A DNA stretch of 64,000 bases from Streptomyces zaomyceticus (GTDB lineage Bacteria; Actinomycetota; Actinomycetes; Streptomycetales; Streptomycetaceae): NCBI RefSeq assembly GCF_014656215.1, contig NZ_BNBZ01000006.1, positions 62,001 to 126,000 of the forward strand, written 5' to 3'. Both the position numbers and the translations under genes were made by a program. The notes under the pieces were generated by a model. The model was not told where the DNA came from. It made no database searches and saw only the letters and a list, made by a program, of their open reading frames with translations. This document shows, piece by piece, positions 1 to 8,246 of this stretch (its first letter is position 1; every line of letters starts with the position of its first letter).

Positions 1-48
1 ACGCGGCTCTCCCCCCTCTCCGTACGAGAGGCCCTCAAGCACCTCTGA
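1..48 (+). CDS. 3' end of an unidentified gene (partial)
   Basis: Frame 1 stays open from the window edge to a TGA at 46-48 and gives only 15 C-terminal residues (TRLSPLSVREALKHL). Codon use is GC-rich and Streptomyces-like, and the stop lies 24 bases before the next GTG start, so this is plausibly the tail of an upstream co-directional gene. The fragment is too short to identify. Confidence 0.45.
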   Translation, partial: TRLSPLSVREALKHL

Positions 49-72
49 TCCCGCCCCCGGCACAATGAGGGC

Positions 73-918
73 GTGAACGAGCACATTCCCGTCCTCCGCG
101 AGGTCGACCAGGGCACCGCGCGCCTCATGCCCGACGTGGACCGGGAGCGGGCCTGGCTCCTGACGGTCGACGGCGCCCCCCAGTCGTACGTCGACCTCGA
201 CGACCCGGCGTACCTGGAGTTCGAGTACGCGCGCCGGCTCGCGCACGTCGTCGACGGCGCCGCCGACGACGGCGAGCCGCTGGACGTCCTGCACCTGGGC
301 GGCGGGGCGCTCTCCCTGCCCCGCTACGTCGCCGCCACCCGCCCCGGCTCGCGCCAGGACGTCGTCGAGGCGGACCGGGCGCTGCTCGGTCTCGTCGCCG
401 AACACCTGCCGCTGCCCGAGGGCTCCGGGATCACCGTGCACGGCGCGGACGCCCGGCGCTGGCTGGAGGAGGCCCCCGCCGATTCCGCCGACCTCGTCGT
501 CGGCGACGTCTTCGGCGGCTCACGGGTGCCCGCGCACCTCACCTCCGTCGAGTACGCGCGCGAGGTCGGGCGCGTCCTGCGACCCGACGGCATCTACGCC
601 GCCAATCTGGCCGACGGGGCGCCCTTCGCCTTCCTCCGCTCCCAGCTCGCCACCTTCGCCGCCGTCTTCCCCGAGCTGGCACTGGTCGCCGAGCCCGCCG
701 TCCTGCGCGGCCGCCGCTTCGGGAACGCGGTCCTGGTCGCCTCCGGCCGGGAGATCGACATCGCCCACCTGGCGCGCCGGGCCGCGGCGGACGCGTTCCC
801 CGCGCGCGTGGAGCACGGGGAGACGCTCCGCCGGTTCACCGGAGCCGCGGAACCGGTCCTGGACGCCGGGGCCGTACCGTCACCCGTCCCGCCGGAGGGC
901 GCCTTCGGAATCGGCTGA
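73..918 (+). CDS. spermidine synthase-like SAM-dependent protein
   Basis: 281 residues from a GTG start. The fold is the Rossmann-type methyltransferase/aminopropyltransferase of the fused-MFS/spermidine-synthase family. The glycine-rich SAM-binding loop is HLGGGALSLPRY (about residues 94-105), followed by an acidic strand end (VVEAD) and a VVGDVFGG motif near 140. True spermidine synthases carry further conserved polyamine-site residues that I cannot confirm here, so the aminopropyl transfer activity is an inference. The last 39 bases overlap the 3' end of the convergent MFS gene. Such proteins are common in Streptomyces and mostly uncharacterised. Confidence 0.8.
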   Translation: MNEHIPVLREVDQGTARLMPDVDRERAWLLTVDGAPQSYVDLDDPAYLEFEYARRLAHVVDGAADDGEPLDVLHLGGGALSLPRYVAATRPGSRQDVVEADRALLGLVAEHLPLPEGSGITVHGADARRWLEEAPADSADLVVGDVFGGSRVPAHLTSVEYAREVGRVLRPDGIYAANLADGAPFAFLRSQLATFAAVFPELALVAEPAVLRGRRFGNAVLVASGREIDIAHLARRAAADAFPARVEHGETLRRFTGAAEPVLDAGAVPSPVPPEGAFGIG

Positions 919-2286
919 GGCCGGGGCCGGGGCGGGTGCGACCGCGGGAGCGGAGGCCTGAGCGAGCGCGGCCGTCGCGGCACGCGTGGCCGTCTCGGCC
1001 TTCGCGGCCGACGGATCCGCACCCGTGATCTCCTTCGTGTACGTGCGCCGGGTCATGTTCCGGACGTCCGGCACCAGCAGCACGAGGGCCGTGACGAGCA
1101 CCATCAGCGCCGCCGCGCCCCACAGGGCCTCGCTCCGGCCGAACGCGCTCTCCGCCGGGCCCGCGAGCGCCGTCGTCAGCGGCAGCAGCGCCGTGGAGCC
1201 GAACCAGTCGTAGGCCGAGACCCGGGAGAGCTTCTCCTCGGGGATCTCCTGGTGCATCGTCGTCATCCACGAGACCCCGAAGATCTCGATGGCCACGCCG
1301 CTCACGAACATCGCGGCCGTGAGCCCCGCCGCGTCGAGGGGTACGGCGAGTGCGGCCGAGGGCAGGGCGATCGGGAAGACACCGAGGGTTCCGACGAGCA
1401 GCATCCGGCGCGGCTTCCACCGGGTCATCAGGACGGCGCCCGCGACCGTGCCCACGCCGTACGCGGCGAGCGCGATGCCCCACGGGCGCGCGCCGCCGAG
1501 ATCGGCCTTGGCGACCAGCGGTCCGTACACCGACTCGACCGCTCCGATCAGTCCCACCACGACGGAGAACTGGGCGACGATCGACCACAGCCAGGGCCGG
1601 CCGACGAACTCGTGCCAGCCCTCCCGCAGATCGGCGAAGAGACCGCCGCCGGGAGCGCGCTCGGGGATGCCGCTCACGTCCAGGAAGGCGCGCAGCCCGC
1701 CCGCGACGGCGAAGGCGACGGCGTCGATCAGCAGGACCCAGCCTGGTCCGACGAAGGCGACGAGCGCACCGCCCAGGGCGGCGCCGCCGATGGACGCGCC
1801 GTGCATGGCCATCCGGTAGACGGCGAACGCGCGGCCGGCCTGCTCCCCGGTGACGCTGGACATCAGCATGCCCTCGGCCGCAGGGTTGAAGAAGGCCTGT
1901 CCGGTGCCGCAGAGCGCGGTGAGCACCATCATCTGCCAGATCTGGGCATGCCCGGAGAGCACGAGTGCGGCGAAGAGGGCCTGCGAGACGCAGTTGAGGG
2001 CGTTGGCGGCGACCATCACCCGGTGCCGGGGCACCCGGTCGGCGACGGCGCCGCCGATCAGCAGGAAGAGGACGAGCGGGAGGAAGCGCGCCATCGCGAC
2101 GAGACCCACGTCGCCCGCGTCGCCGCCGGTGTCGAACACCGCCCAGGTCGTGGCGATCAGCGCGCCGTGCGTGCCGAGGTTGGTCACGATCGTGGCGGCG
2201 GTGAGAAGGACGTAGTTGCGTCCGGCCCACTCGGGGCGGCGGGAGCCGAGCGGGGTGCTGTGCGGGGAGGCGGCGGGTCTGGTCAC
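880..2286 (-). CDS. MFS transporter, EntS/MFS_3-like exporter
   Basis: 468 residues from the GTG at 2286. The frame stays open further upstream, but that part is low-complexity Pro/Arg/Gly sequence encoded by intergenic repeats, so I start at VTRPAASPHS. Multiple hydrophobic helices begin at YVLLTAATIVTNLGTHGAL, and the loop motif GGAVADRVPRHRV is the typical MFS loop 2-3 signature. The order of segments fits the MFS_3 (EntS siderophore exporter-like) group of 12-helix proteins. The substrate cannot be read from sequence. The C-terminus is Ala/Pro-rich and overlaps the end of the preceding gene by 39 bases. Confidence 0.85.
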   Translation of the reverse strand: MTRPAASPHSTPLGSRRPEWAGRNYVLLTAATIVTNLGTHGALIATTWAVFDTGGDAGDVGLVAMARFLPLVLFLLIGGAVADRVPRHRVMVAANALNCVSQALFAALVLSGHAQIWQMMVLTALCGTGQAFFNPAAEGMLMSSVTGEQAGRAFAVYRMAMHGASIGGAALGGALVAFVGPGWVLLIDAVAFAVAGGLRAFLDVSGIPERAPGGGLFADLREGWHEFVGRPWLWSIVAQFSVVVGLIGAVESVYGPLVAKADLGGARPWGIALAAYGVGTVAGAVLMTRWKPRRMLLVGTLGVFPIALPSAALAVPLDAAGLTAAMFVSGVAIEIFGVSWMTTMHQEIPEEKLSRVSAYDWFGSTALLPLTTALAGPAESAFGRSEALWGAAALMVLVTALVLLVPDVRNMTRRTYTKEITGADPSAAKAETATRAATAALAQASAPAVAPAPAPASADSEGALRRDG

Positions 2287-2565
2287 CCCGGGACTATCCC
2301 TGTCGGGCCGCCAGGATGCCAACCCGATATCCGGACGGTCCGTTCCGCCGACCGGACCGCGAGGTGCGGGAACGGCCGGCCGGGCGAGCCGGAACCCGGC
2401 CGGGCGAGCCGGGACCGGGTGTCCGGACGGTGAGGCCCCGGCCTGTGCGACGAGGCCCCGGCTCGCACGGCGAGGATCCGGTCCGGGCGGTGAGGCCCCG
2501 GCTCGCACGGCGAGGCTCCGGTCCGGACGGTGGTTCGGGCCGTCCGGACCGGAGCTCCCGGTGCC
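2287..2565. repeat. GC-rich intergenic repeats with a terminator hairpin
   Basis: This stretch upstream of the MFS gene contains no convincing gene. A 24-bp element beginning GAGGCCCCGGCTCGC occurs at 2452-2475 and again at 2492-2515 (period 40), with a degenerate copy near 2432. A second repeat with core CCGGCCGGGCGAGCCGG lies around 2373-2412. At 2518-2530 and 2540-2552 a perfect 13-bp inverted repeat (CCGGTCCGGACGG with its complement, 9-base loop) lies just past the stop of the minus-strand gene ending at 2566 and could serve as its terminator. Confidence 0.75.
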
Positions 2566-3717
2566 TCAGGACTGCGGGGCCAGGCGGACCGTGGAGAGGA
2601 TCTGCTTGATCGTGGCGTCCGGCAGCTCGTCCGCCACGCCGTCGGCCCCGTAGAGCAGCCAGGTGGAGAAGTCGCCCTTGGCGTTCTTGAAGGTGAAGGC
2701 GATCGACTTGCCGTCCGTCTCGCACTTGTTGCGCTTCTTGACGCCCGGCGCCGTCGCGGTCGCCATGCTGCCCTGGAGGCCGGACTTCGTGGTGTACGGC
2801 ACCGCCTTGGTGATCTTGATGGTCTTCTGCGGCATGTGCTGCGCGTAGCCGCCCCACACCCACGTGGCGGCCTCGCTGTAGGCGGCGTCCGAGGTGTTCT
2901 TGGCGCCCTGGCCGCCCTTGGTGCCGGCGGTGCTCAGGCCCCAGGTCTCCTCGGTGCCGTTCTTGTCCACGTCGTACGTGCACCACTTGCTCTTGAGCCG
3001 CGTCGGCGACGACATCGTCACGAGAGGAGTGCCGTCGTTCTTCTTCTCGTCGTCGAAGGCGGTGATCGACCCGGGCTTCAGCACCTCCCACTCCGGCGGT
3101 ACGTCGAAGAGGGTGCCGTACTTGGGGTTGTAGACGACCTTCCAGCCGGGGATGGTCGGCTGGTGGCTCGCGCCGTCGCGCGGATTGTCGATCCCGGACG
3201 GGCTCTCGCTCGGCTGGGTCGACGGGTCCGTCGGGGCGGAGGCCGTCACGGACGGCTTCTTGTCGTCGGCGACCTGGTTCTTGTCGTCGTCCTTGCCGAG
3301 GACGAGGAAGCCGGTGACGCCGGCGGCGACGACCACGGCGGTCGCGGCGACGATCGCCACGAGCGTCGTCTGCTTCTTCTTCCCGCCGTCGGGACCGCCG
3401 GGCAGGCCCGGGCCGGGGACCGCGTACTGCTGGGGCATGGTCGGCTGCTGGTACGGGTTCGGCGGGCCGTAACCCGGCTGCTGGCCGTATCCCTGCTGCG
3501 GGTGGCCGGGCTGTGCGGGCGGCTGCTGCTGCCCGTAGCCGGGCTGCGCGGGCTGCTGCGGATAGCCGGGCTGTGTCGGCGGCTGCTGCGGGTACCCGGG
3601 CTGGGCAGGCGGCTGCTGATACGGGTTCGGCTGCTGGTACCCCGACTGCTGGTAGGGGTTCTGACTCTGGTCCTGCGGGTTCTGCTCGCCCCCGGGCGGC
3701 TGCTGTCCTGGCCACAT
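2566..3717 (-). CDS. single-pass membrane protein with Pro/Gln/Tyr-rich N-terminus
   Basis: 383 residues. The start chosen is ATG 3717 (MWPGQQPPGG); the frame continues upstream but without family-like sequence. Residues 1-105 are a cytoplasmic low-complexity tract built from PYQQP and QPGYPQQP units. A KKK stretch precedes a single transmembrane helix at about 117-141 (LVAIVAATAVVVAAGVTGFL). The remaining 240 residues should be outside the cell and contain two cysteines (KWCTY and NKCET) that could form a disulfide. This architecture is common in Streptomyces cell-surface proteins of unknown function. It is divergent from the thioesterase gene. Confidence 0.75.
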   Translation of the reverse strand: MWPGQQPPGGEQNPQDQSQNPYQQSGYQQPNPYQQPPAQPGYPQQPPTQPGYPQQPAQPGYGQQQPPAQPGHPQQGYGQQPGYGPPNPYQQPTMPQQYAVPGPGLPGGPDGGKKKQTTLVAIVAATAVVVAAGVTGFLVLGKDDDKNQVADDKKPSVTASAPTDPSTQPSESPSGIDNPRDGASHQPTIPGWKVVYNPKYGTLFDVPPEWEVLKPGSITAFDDEKKNDGTPLVTMSSPTRLKSKWCTYDVDKNGTEETWGLSTAGTKGGQGAKNTSDAAYSEAATWVWGGYAQHMPQKTIKITKAVPYTTKSGLQGSMATATAPGVKKRNKCETDGKSIAFTFKNAKGDFSTWLLYGADGVADELPDATIKQILSTVRLAPQS

Positions 3718-3824
3718 GGCCAGTAACCATAGAGGTGCGGAGGCGGCTGGACCACGTCCGCCCCCGGGCCGGGCGACGAGGGAGGGATGGCCAAGGCTGC
3801 TACCGGTGGGTAACATCACCATCC

Positions 3825-4277
3825 ATGAGCGCAGACCAGATGTCCGTCGGCGAGATGCTCGCCGCCACGGTCCCCATGGCCGGAACCCTGAACCTCGAGT
3901 TCCTGGAGACCACCGCCGAGCGCGCCGTCGTGCGCCTGCCGGACCAGCCCGCCTACCACAACCACGTCGGCGGCCCGCACGCCGGAGCGATGTTCACGCT
4001 CGCCGAGTCCGCCAGCGGCGCCATCGTGCTCGCCGCCTTCGGCGACCAGCTGAGCCGCGCCGTGCCGCTCGCCGTCAAGGCCGAGATCGGCTACAAGAAG
4101 CTCGCCATGGGCATCGTCACGGCCACCGCCACCCTCGGCCGTCCGGCCGCCGACGTCGTCGCCGAGCTCGACGCCGGGCAGCGGCCCGAGTTCCCGGTGC
4201 GGATCGAGATCACCCGCGAGGACGGCGCCGTGACCGGCGAGATGACCGTCGTCTGGACGCTCCGCCCGAACGCCTGA
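3825..4277 (+). CDS. hotdog-fold thioesterase (PaaI/DUF4442-like)
   Basis: 150 residues from ATG 3825 (MSADQMSVGEML); ATG 3840 is an alternative start. The motif HNHVGGPHAGAMFTLAES (about 45-63) matches the helix and catalytic loop of PaaI/DUF4442 single-hotdog thioesterases, where the G-H/P-x-A segment positions the acyl thioester. The family hydrolyses acyl-CoA or acyl-ACP thioesters in the cytoplasm. The substrate is unknown. A strong hairpin terminator follows the gene. Confidence 0.82.
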   Translation: MSADQMSVGEMLAATVPMAGTLNLEFLETTAERAVVRLPDQPAYHNHVGGPHAGAMFTLAESASGAIVLAAFGDQLSRAVPLAVKAEIGYKKLAMGIVTATATLGRPAADVVAELDAGQRPEFPVRIEITREDGAVTGEMTVVWTLRPNA

Positions 4278-4294
4278 CCTCGGACGTCGCGCCC

Positions 4295-4327
4295 CCGCCC
4301 CCGTACCCGACCAGGGTGCGGGGGCGG
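4295..4327 (+). terminator. hairpin terminator after the thioesterase gene
   Basis: Bases 4295-4308 pair with 4314-4327 to give a 14-bp GC stem with one G-T wobble and a 5-base loop (gacca). It lies 17 bases after the thioesterase stop. It has no U-tract, as is usual for GC-rich actinobacteria. Confidence 0.7.
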
Positions 4328-4471
4328 CCGTGCTCCGGGCGCCCGACGTCGAAGGTCCGCCGCCCCGACCGGGTAGGCTGCCCCGGCGTGCCCGCCGAGG
4401 TGCACGCCGGCGCCAGGGCCCCCGACCACGGGCCGGGCGCGGCAGGGCAGTCCAAACGGGAGGAAGCCGCG

Positions 4472-5122
4472 TTGCACGTCCAGGAGTGGCTGGAGACGAT
4501 CCCCGCGGTCGCCGTCTACGTCCTTGTGGGGGTGGTGATCGGGCTGGAGAGCCTGGGCATCCCGCTGCCGGGAGAGATCGTGCTCGTGAGCTCGGCGCTG
4601 CTCGCCTCGCAGCACGGCGACATCAATCCGTACGTGCTCGGCGCCTGCGCCGTCGCCGGCGCGATCATCGGTGACTCCATCGGCTACGCGATCGGCCGCA
4701 AGGGCGGACGGCCCTTGCTCGCCTGGCTGGGGAAGAAGTTCCCCAAGCACTTCAGCGAGGCCAATATCGCCCTCGCCGAGCGCTCCTTCCAGAAGTGGGG
4801 CATGTGGGCGGTCTTCTTCGGCCGCTTCATCGCCCTGCTCCGCATCTTCGCCGGGCCGCTCGCGGGCGTGCTGCAGATGCCGTACTGGAAGTTCCTCATC
4901 GCCAATGTCTTCGGCGGCATCCTGTGGGCCGGCGGCACGACGGCCGTCATCTACTCGGTCGGCATCGTCGCCGAGGCCTGGCTCAAGCGCTTCTCGTGGC
5001 TCGGCCTCGTCCTCGCCGTGCTGATCGGCGTGGCCTCCATGCTGATCGTCAAGAACCGCGCCAAGAAGGCGGCGGAGCGGGTGGAGACTCCCGAGCCGGA
5101 GCCGGTCGCGGTCGCGGACTGA
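4472..5122 (+). CDS. DedA family membrane protein
   Basis: 216 residues. I choose the TTG at 4472 because GGGAGGAAG lies 5 bases upstream and the encoded N-terminus (LHVQEWLETIPAVAVYVLVG) matches the usual DedA start. Conserved DedA (SNARE-associated/VTT domain) features are visible: the ESLGIPLPGE re-entrant motif near residue 25, GDSIGYAIGRKGG, and the FFGRFIALLRIFAGPLAG block. The family consists of multi-pass membrane proteins, several of which flip undecaprenyl phosphate or phospholipids. The exact substrate here is unknown. The C-terminal tail is short and charged. Confidence 0.9.
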   Translation: MHVQEWLETIPAVAVYVLVGVVIGLESLGIPLPGEIVLVSSALLASQHGDINPYVLGACAVAGAIIGDSIGYAIGRKGGRPLLAWLGKKFPKHFSEANIALAERSFQKWGMWAVFFGRFIALLRIFAGPLAGVLQMPYWKFLIANVFGGILWAGGTTAVIYSVGIVAEAWLKRFSWLGLVLAVLIGVASMLIVKNRAKKAAERVETPEPEPVAVAD

Positions 5123-5143
5123 CACCGGGACGCGGTGGACACG

Positions 5144-5185
5144 CGGAGGAGGGCGGCACCCGTCGACGGGTGCCGCCCTCCTCCG
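5144..5185. terminator. 42-bp perfect palindrome, bidirectional terminator
   Basis: Two 21-bp arms are exactly complementary with no unpaired centre (core CACCCGTCGACGGGTG). It sits between the convergent DedA and gamma-carbonic anhydrase genes, where a terminator working in both directions is expected. Confidence 0.85.
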
Positions 5186-5228
5186 TATACCCGCATACCC
5201 GCCCTCGCGTCCGGAAGGGGCGCGGGGC

Positions 5229-5756
5229 TCAGTCCTCGAAGGCCTCCGCGTGGCCCTTGGCCAGCAGCAGGTACATCTCGGAGTTCAGGCGGATGCCCGC
5301 CTTCTCCTCCTCGGTCAGCGGACGGCGCACCTTCGCCGGGACGCCGGCGACGAGCGAGCCCGGCGGGATCTCCATCCCCTGCGGGACGAGCGCCTGCGCG
5401 GCGACCAGCGAACCGGCACCGATCCGAGCGCCGTTGAGGACGGTCGCCCCCATGCCGACGAGCACGTCGTCCTCGATGACACAGCCGTGCACGGTCGCGT
5501 TGTGGCCGACGGTCACGCGGGCCCCGATCGAGACGGGGAACCCGGGGTCGACATGGACGGTGCAGTTGTCCTGGATGTTGGAGTCCTCGCCGACGGCGAT
5601 GGGGCCGCAGTCCGCCCGCAGCACCGCGTGGTACCAGACGCTCGCCCGGGCGCCGAGCGTCACCTCGCCGAGCACCACGGAGGTCGGGGCGGTGAAGGCG
5701 GTCGGGTCGATCCGCGGCTCCTTGCCGCCCACACCCTTGATCAACGCCTCTGTCAT
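5229..5756 (-). CDS. gamma-carbonic anhydrase family protein
   Basis: 175 residues from ATG 5756. The protein is a left-handed beta-helix of hexapeptide repeats. The three metal-ligand histidines of the gamma class are in place: H68 in NCTVHVD and H85 and H90 in GHNATVHG. A C-terminal helix follows (LTEEEKAGIRLNSEMYLLLAKGH, split across 146-169). Length and sequence fit the YrdA/PaaY/CaiE subgroup. Whether it hydrates CO2 or acts on CoA thioesters, as some PaaY-like proteins do, cannot be told from sequence. Confidence 0.88.
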   Translation of the reverse strand: MTEALIKGVGGKEPRIDPTAFTAPTSVVLGEVTLGARASVWYHAVLRADCGPIAVGEDSNIQDNCTVHVDPGFPVSIGARVTVGHNATVHGCVIEDDVLVGMGATVLNGARIGAGSLVAAQALVPQGMEIPPGSLVAGVPAKVRRPLTEEEKAGIRLNSEMYLLLAKGHAEAFED

Positions 5757-5887
5757 GGTTCGCTCCTGATCGTCAGCCGTCGTGTCACGCCCGGGGGTGC
5801 CCCCGGCGGCAGCCTATGCCGTGCTCATGACGGACATCACAGCGCACCGCACTGATCAGGCACGACGGCGCCGACTACGGTGTCCGG

Positions 5888-6655
5888 GTGCCCAGGAACC
5901 GAAACACGTTCTCATCCCTCGCCGCCTGGCGACGCCGGGTCCTCGCCCGTGCCGTACAGGGTGGCTGGCGCTGGGTGCAGGAGGCCGGCTCCGTCACCGC
6001 CGAACACCCGGGGAAGCTGAGCTTCCGCCGGCTCGGCGCGGGCACCCGGCTCGCCTTCCCGCAGGGCACGGTCTTCGGCGAGCGGTGGATCGAGATCGGC
6101 GAATGCTGCATCGTCGCCGAGCAGGTCACGCTGACGGCCGGGATGCTGCCGGGTCTCGACCTCGGGACGGAGACGGTCCTGACGCTCGGCGACGGGGTGG
6201 TCCTCGGCCGGGGGAGTCATGTGATCGCCGACGCGAAGGTGAGCATCGGCTCGGACACGTACTGCGGCCCGTACGTCTACATCACCTCGACCAACCACAG
6301 TTACGACGACCCCGACGAGCCGGTCGGCCGCCAGTGGCCGCGCTCCGAGCCGGTCACGATCGGCCCCGGCTGCTGGCTCGGCACCGGCGCGGTGATCCTT
6401 CCCGGCGCGCGCCTCGGCCGGAACGTGGTCGTCGCGGCGGGCGCGGTGGTACGCGGCGAGGTCCCCGACCACTCGGTGGTCGCGGGCGCCCCGGCGAGGG
6501 TCGTCCGCAGCTGGGATCCCGAGAAGGGCTGGCAGCCGCCCCTGCGGACCCCGCCCCCGGTCCCGATCCCGGATCACGTGACCTCGGAACAGCTCGCGGC
6601 GCTGGCCGCGTGGGAGGCCGAGCGGTCGCGCCAGGGTGTGTCCGGGCTGTCCTGA
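5888..6655 (+). CDS. hexapeptide-repeat acyltransferase
   Basis: 255 residues from GTG 5888. The central part (about 70-200) consists of left-handed beta-helix hexad repeats ending in VVVAAGAVVRGEVPDHSVVAGAPARVV, here described in pieces: AAGAVVRGEV then AGAPARVVR, the standard end of sugar/serine-type O-acyltransferases. The catalytic-type histidine lies in TSTNHSYDDP. An 80-residue N-terminal region and a Pro-rich C-terminus extend the core. The acceptor is unknown. It lies 7 bases from the convergent EamA gene. Confidence 0.82.
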   Translation: MPRNRNTFSSLAAWRRRVLARAVQGGWRWVQEAGSVTAEHPGKLSFRRLGAGTRLAFPQGTVFGERWIEIGECCIVAEQVTLTAGMLPGLDLGTETVLTLGDGVVLGRGSHVIADAKVSIGSDTYCGPYVYITSTNHSYDDPDEPVGRQWPRSEPVTIGPGCWLGTGAVILPGARLGRNVVVAAGAVVRGEVPDHSVVAGAPARVVRSWDPEKGWQPPLRTPPPVPIPDHVTSEQLAALAAWEAERSRQGVSGLS

Positions 6656-6662
6656 GGGGCTT

Positions 6663-7526
6663 TCAGCCCGTCGCCAGCAGGACCGTGCCCACCAGGGCGA
6701 GGCCCGCACCCGCCGCCTGGACGGCCCGGAGGCGTTCCTTGAGGACGCCGTAGGCGGCGAGGGCCGTGACGACCGGGTAGAGGCTGGCGAGGACGGCGGC
6801 CACGGTCACCGGGCCCTGCTGGGCGGCGATCGCGTACGTACCGTTCGCGGCGACGTCGGCCAGGCCGACGAAGGCGAGCGCGGGGAGGGCCGCGCGGACC
6901 ACCCGGGGGCCCTCCTCGGGCAGGGCCCGGCCGCCGCGCCGCACGGAGGCGTACAGGGCTCCGCCGCCCACCAGGACGTTGGTGACGCGCTGGACGAACA
7001 GGGCGAGGAAGAGCCCGGTGACGGTCGTGGAGGCCTCGGCGATCAGCGCCATCACCGAGCCGAAGCCGAAGGCCGCGACCAGGGTCAACAGGACGGCCTG
7101 GCGCTGGACGGGCGCGCCGCGCAGCTCGGGTCCTCCGGCGAGGAGGACGCCGACGATCGCCACCCCGATGCCGGCGAACTGCACGAGACCCGGGCGGTCG
7201 CCGACGAGGAGGCCGACGGAGACCGGGACGACGACCCCGAGCGAGCCCAGCGGGGAGACCACGCCCATCGGGCCGAGGGCGAGCGCCTTGTAGAAGGCGA
7301 GCATGGCCGCCGGGCCGACGACGCCCGCCCCGACCGCGTACCAGAGCTGGGGGCCCGCCTCGGTCCAGGCGCCGGTCGCGAGGACGACGGTGCCGAGCAC
7401 GAGCACCGCGAGGAGCTGGGAGACCACGACGACCGTGAGGGCGGGGATGCGGCGGGTGAGGAGTCCGCCGCCGAAGTCGGCGAGGCCCCACAGAAGGCTG
7501 GTGGCCAGGGCGAACAGGGCGGTCAT
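6663..7526 (-). CDS. EamA (DMT) family exporter
   Basis: 287 residues with ten predicted helices in two EamA repeats (starting at ALFALATSLLWGLADFGG and again after residue 150). EamA proteins are usually metabolite or amino-acid exporters. The gene is divergent from an XRE-cupin regulator with a repeat-rich intergenic region, so regulation by that protein is likely. The substrate is not deducible. Confidence 0.85.
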   Translation of the reverse strand: MTALFALATSLLWGLADFGGGLLTRRIPALTVVVVSQLLAVLVLGTVVLATGAWTEAGPQLWYAVGAGVVGPAAMLAFYKALALGPMGVVSPLGSLGVVVPVSVGLLVGDRPGLVQFAGIGVAIVGVLLAGGPELRGAPVQRQAVLLTLVAAFGFGSVMALIAEASTTVTGLFLALFVQRVTNVLVGGGALYASVRRGGRALPEEGPRVVRAALPALAFVGLADVAANGTYAIAAQQGPVTVAAVLASLYPVVTALAAYGVLKERLRAVQAAGAGLALVGTVLLATG

Positions 7527-7558
7527 GGATCCTCGCAGTCACGGACGGCAGTACAGTG

Positions 7559-7604
7559 CAGTGAACATTCGGGTACACCTCACCGTAGTTCAGTGAATTG
7601 AACT
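7559..7604. promoter_or_regulatory. candidate operator between EamA exporter and XRE-cupin regulator
   Basis: The inverted repeat AGTTCA-N6-TGAACT spans 7587-7604. The heptamer CAGTGAA occurs at 7559-7565 and 7591-7597, 32 bp apart (three helical turns). The region lies between two divergent starts, as expected for a binding site of the neighbouring XRE regulator. Binding is inferred. Confidence 0.55.
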
Positions 7605-7630
7605 CTGTCATCCAAAATATTGGACGGAAT

Positions 7631-8203
7631 GTGTCGGACCTCGATCAGCTCACGCAGTCGCTCGCCCGGAACCTGAAGCACTGGCGCAAGGAGCGGGGAC
7701 TCACCCTGGACGCCCTCGCCGCACGGGCGGGCGTCAGCCGCGGCATGATCATCCAGATCGAGCAGGCCCGGACGAACCCCAGCGTCGGCACCACGGTCAA
7801 GCTCGCCGACGCCCTCGGCGTCTCCATCACGACCCTGCTCGACTACGAACAGGGCCCCCAGGTCCGGCTCGTCCCCCCGGACCAGGCCGTCCGCATGTGG
7901 TCCACCTCCACCGGCAGCCACACCACCCTCCTCGTCGGCACCGAGGCCCGCGGCCCCCTGGAGCTGTGGTCCTGGACCCTCATGCCGGGTGAGGGAAGTG
8001 CCTCCGACCCGCACCTCGAGGGCACGGTCGAGCTGCTGCACGTCACCGCCGGCGTCCTCACCCTGGTCGTCGACGGCGGGGAGCACACCCTGCCGGCCGG
8101 CACCTCCGCCGCCTTCGAGGCGAGCAAGGCGCACGACTACCGCAACGACGGCGCCGAGCCGGTCGAGATGACCATGGCGGTCTCCATCCCGCCCGTACGC
8201 TGA
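7631..8203 (+). CDS. XRE family regulator with cupin sensor domain
   Basis: 190 residues from GTG 7631; a TTG at 7598 is in frame but would overlap the putative operator. Residues 8-65 form an HTH_3 domain (LARNLKHWRKERGLTLDALA, then GVSRGMIIQIEQ as the recognition region). The C-terminal half (about 100-185) is a cupin barrel (DPHLEGTVELLHVTAGVLTL). This HTH-cupin architecture (PuuR/SutR-like) senses small metabolites. Its divergent neighbour, an EamA exporter, is the obvious target. Confidence 0.88.
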   Translation: MSDLDQLTQSLARNLKHWRKERGLTLDALAARAGVSRGMIIQIEQARTNPSVGTTVKLADALGVSITTLLDYEQGPQVRLVPPDQAVRMWSTSTGSHTTLLVGTEARGPLELWSWTLMPGEGSASDPHLEGTVELLHVTAGVLTLVVDGGEHTLPAGTSAAFEASKAHDYRNDGAEPVEMTMAVSIPPVR

Positions 8204-8246
8204 GACGGCCGTCCGCACCCCGGACGGCGGTTGTTAGCGTGAGGCC

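Noticed and set aside
1252..2433. 393-codon plus-strand open frame opposite the MFS gene
   Set aside because: It is the antisense shadow of the exporter and has no domain features.
6301..6310. Possible TTA codons in the hexapeptide acyltransferase and other genes
   Set aside because: The TTA strings seen (for example near 6301, 26880, 31010, 41360) are out of frame and read as NNT-TAC.
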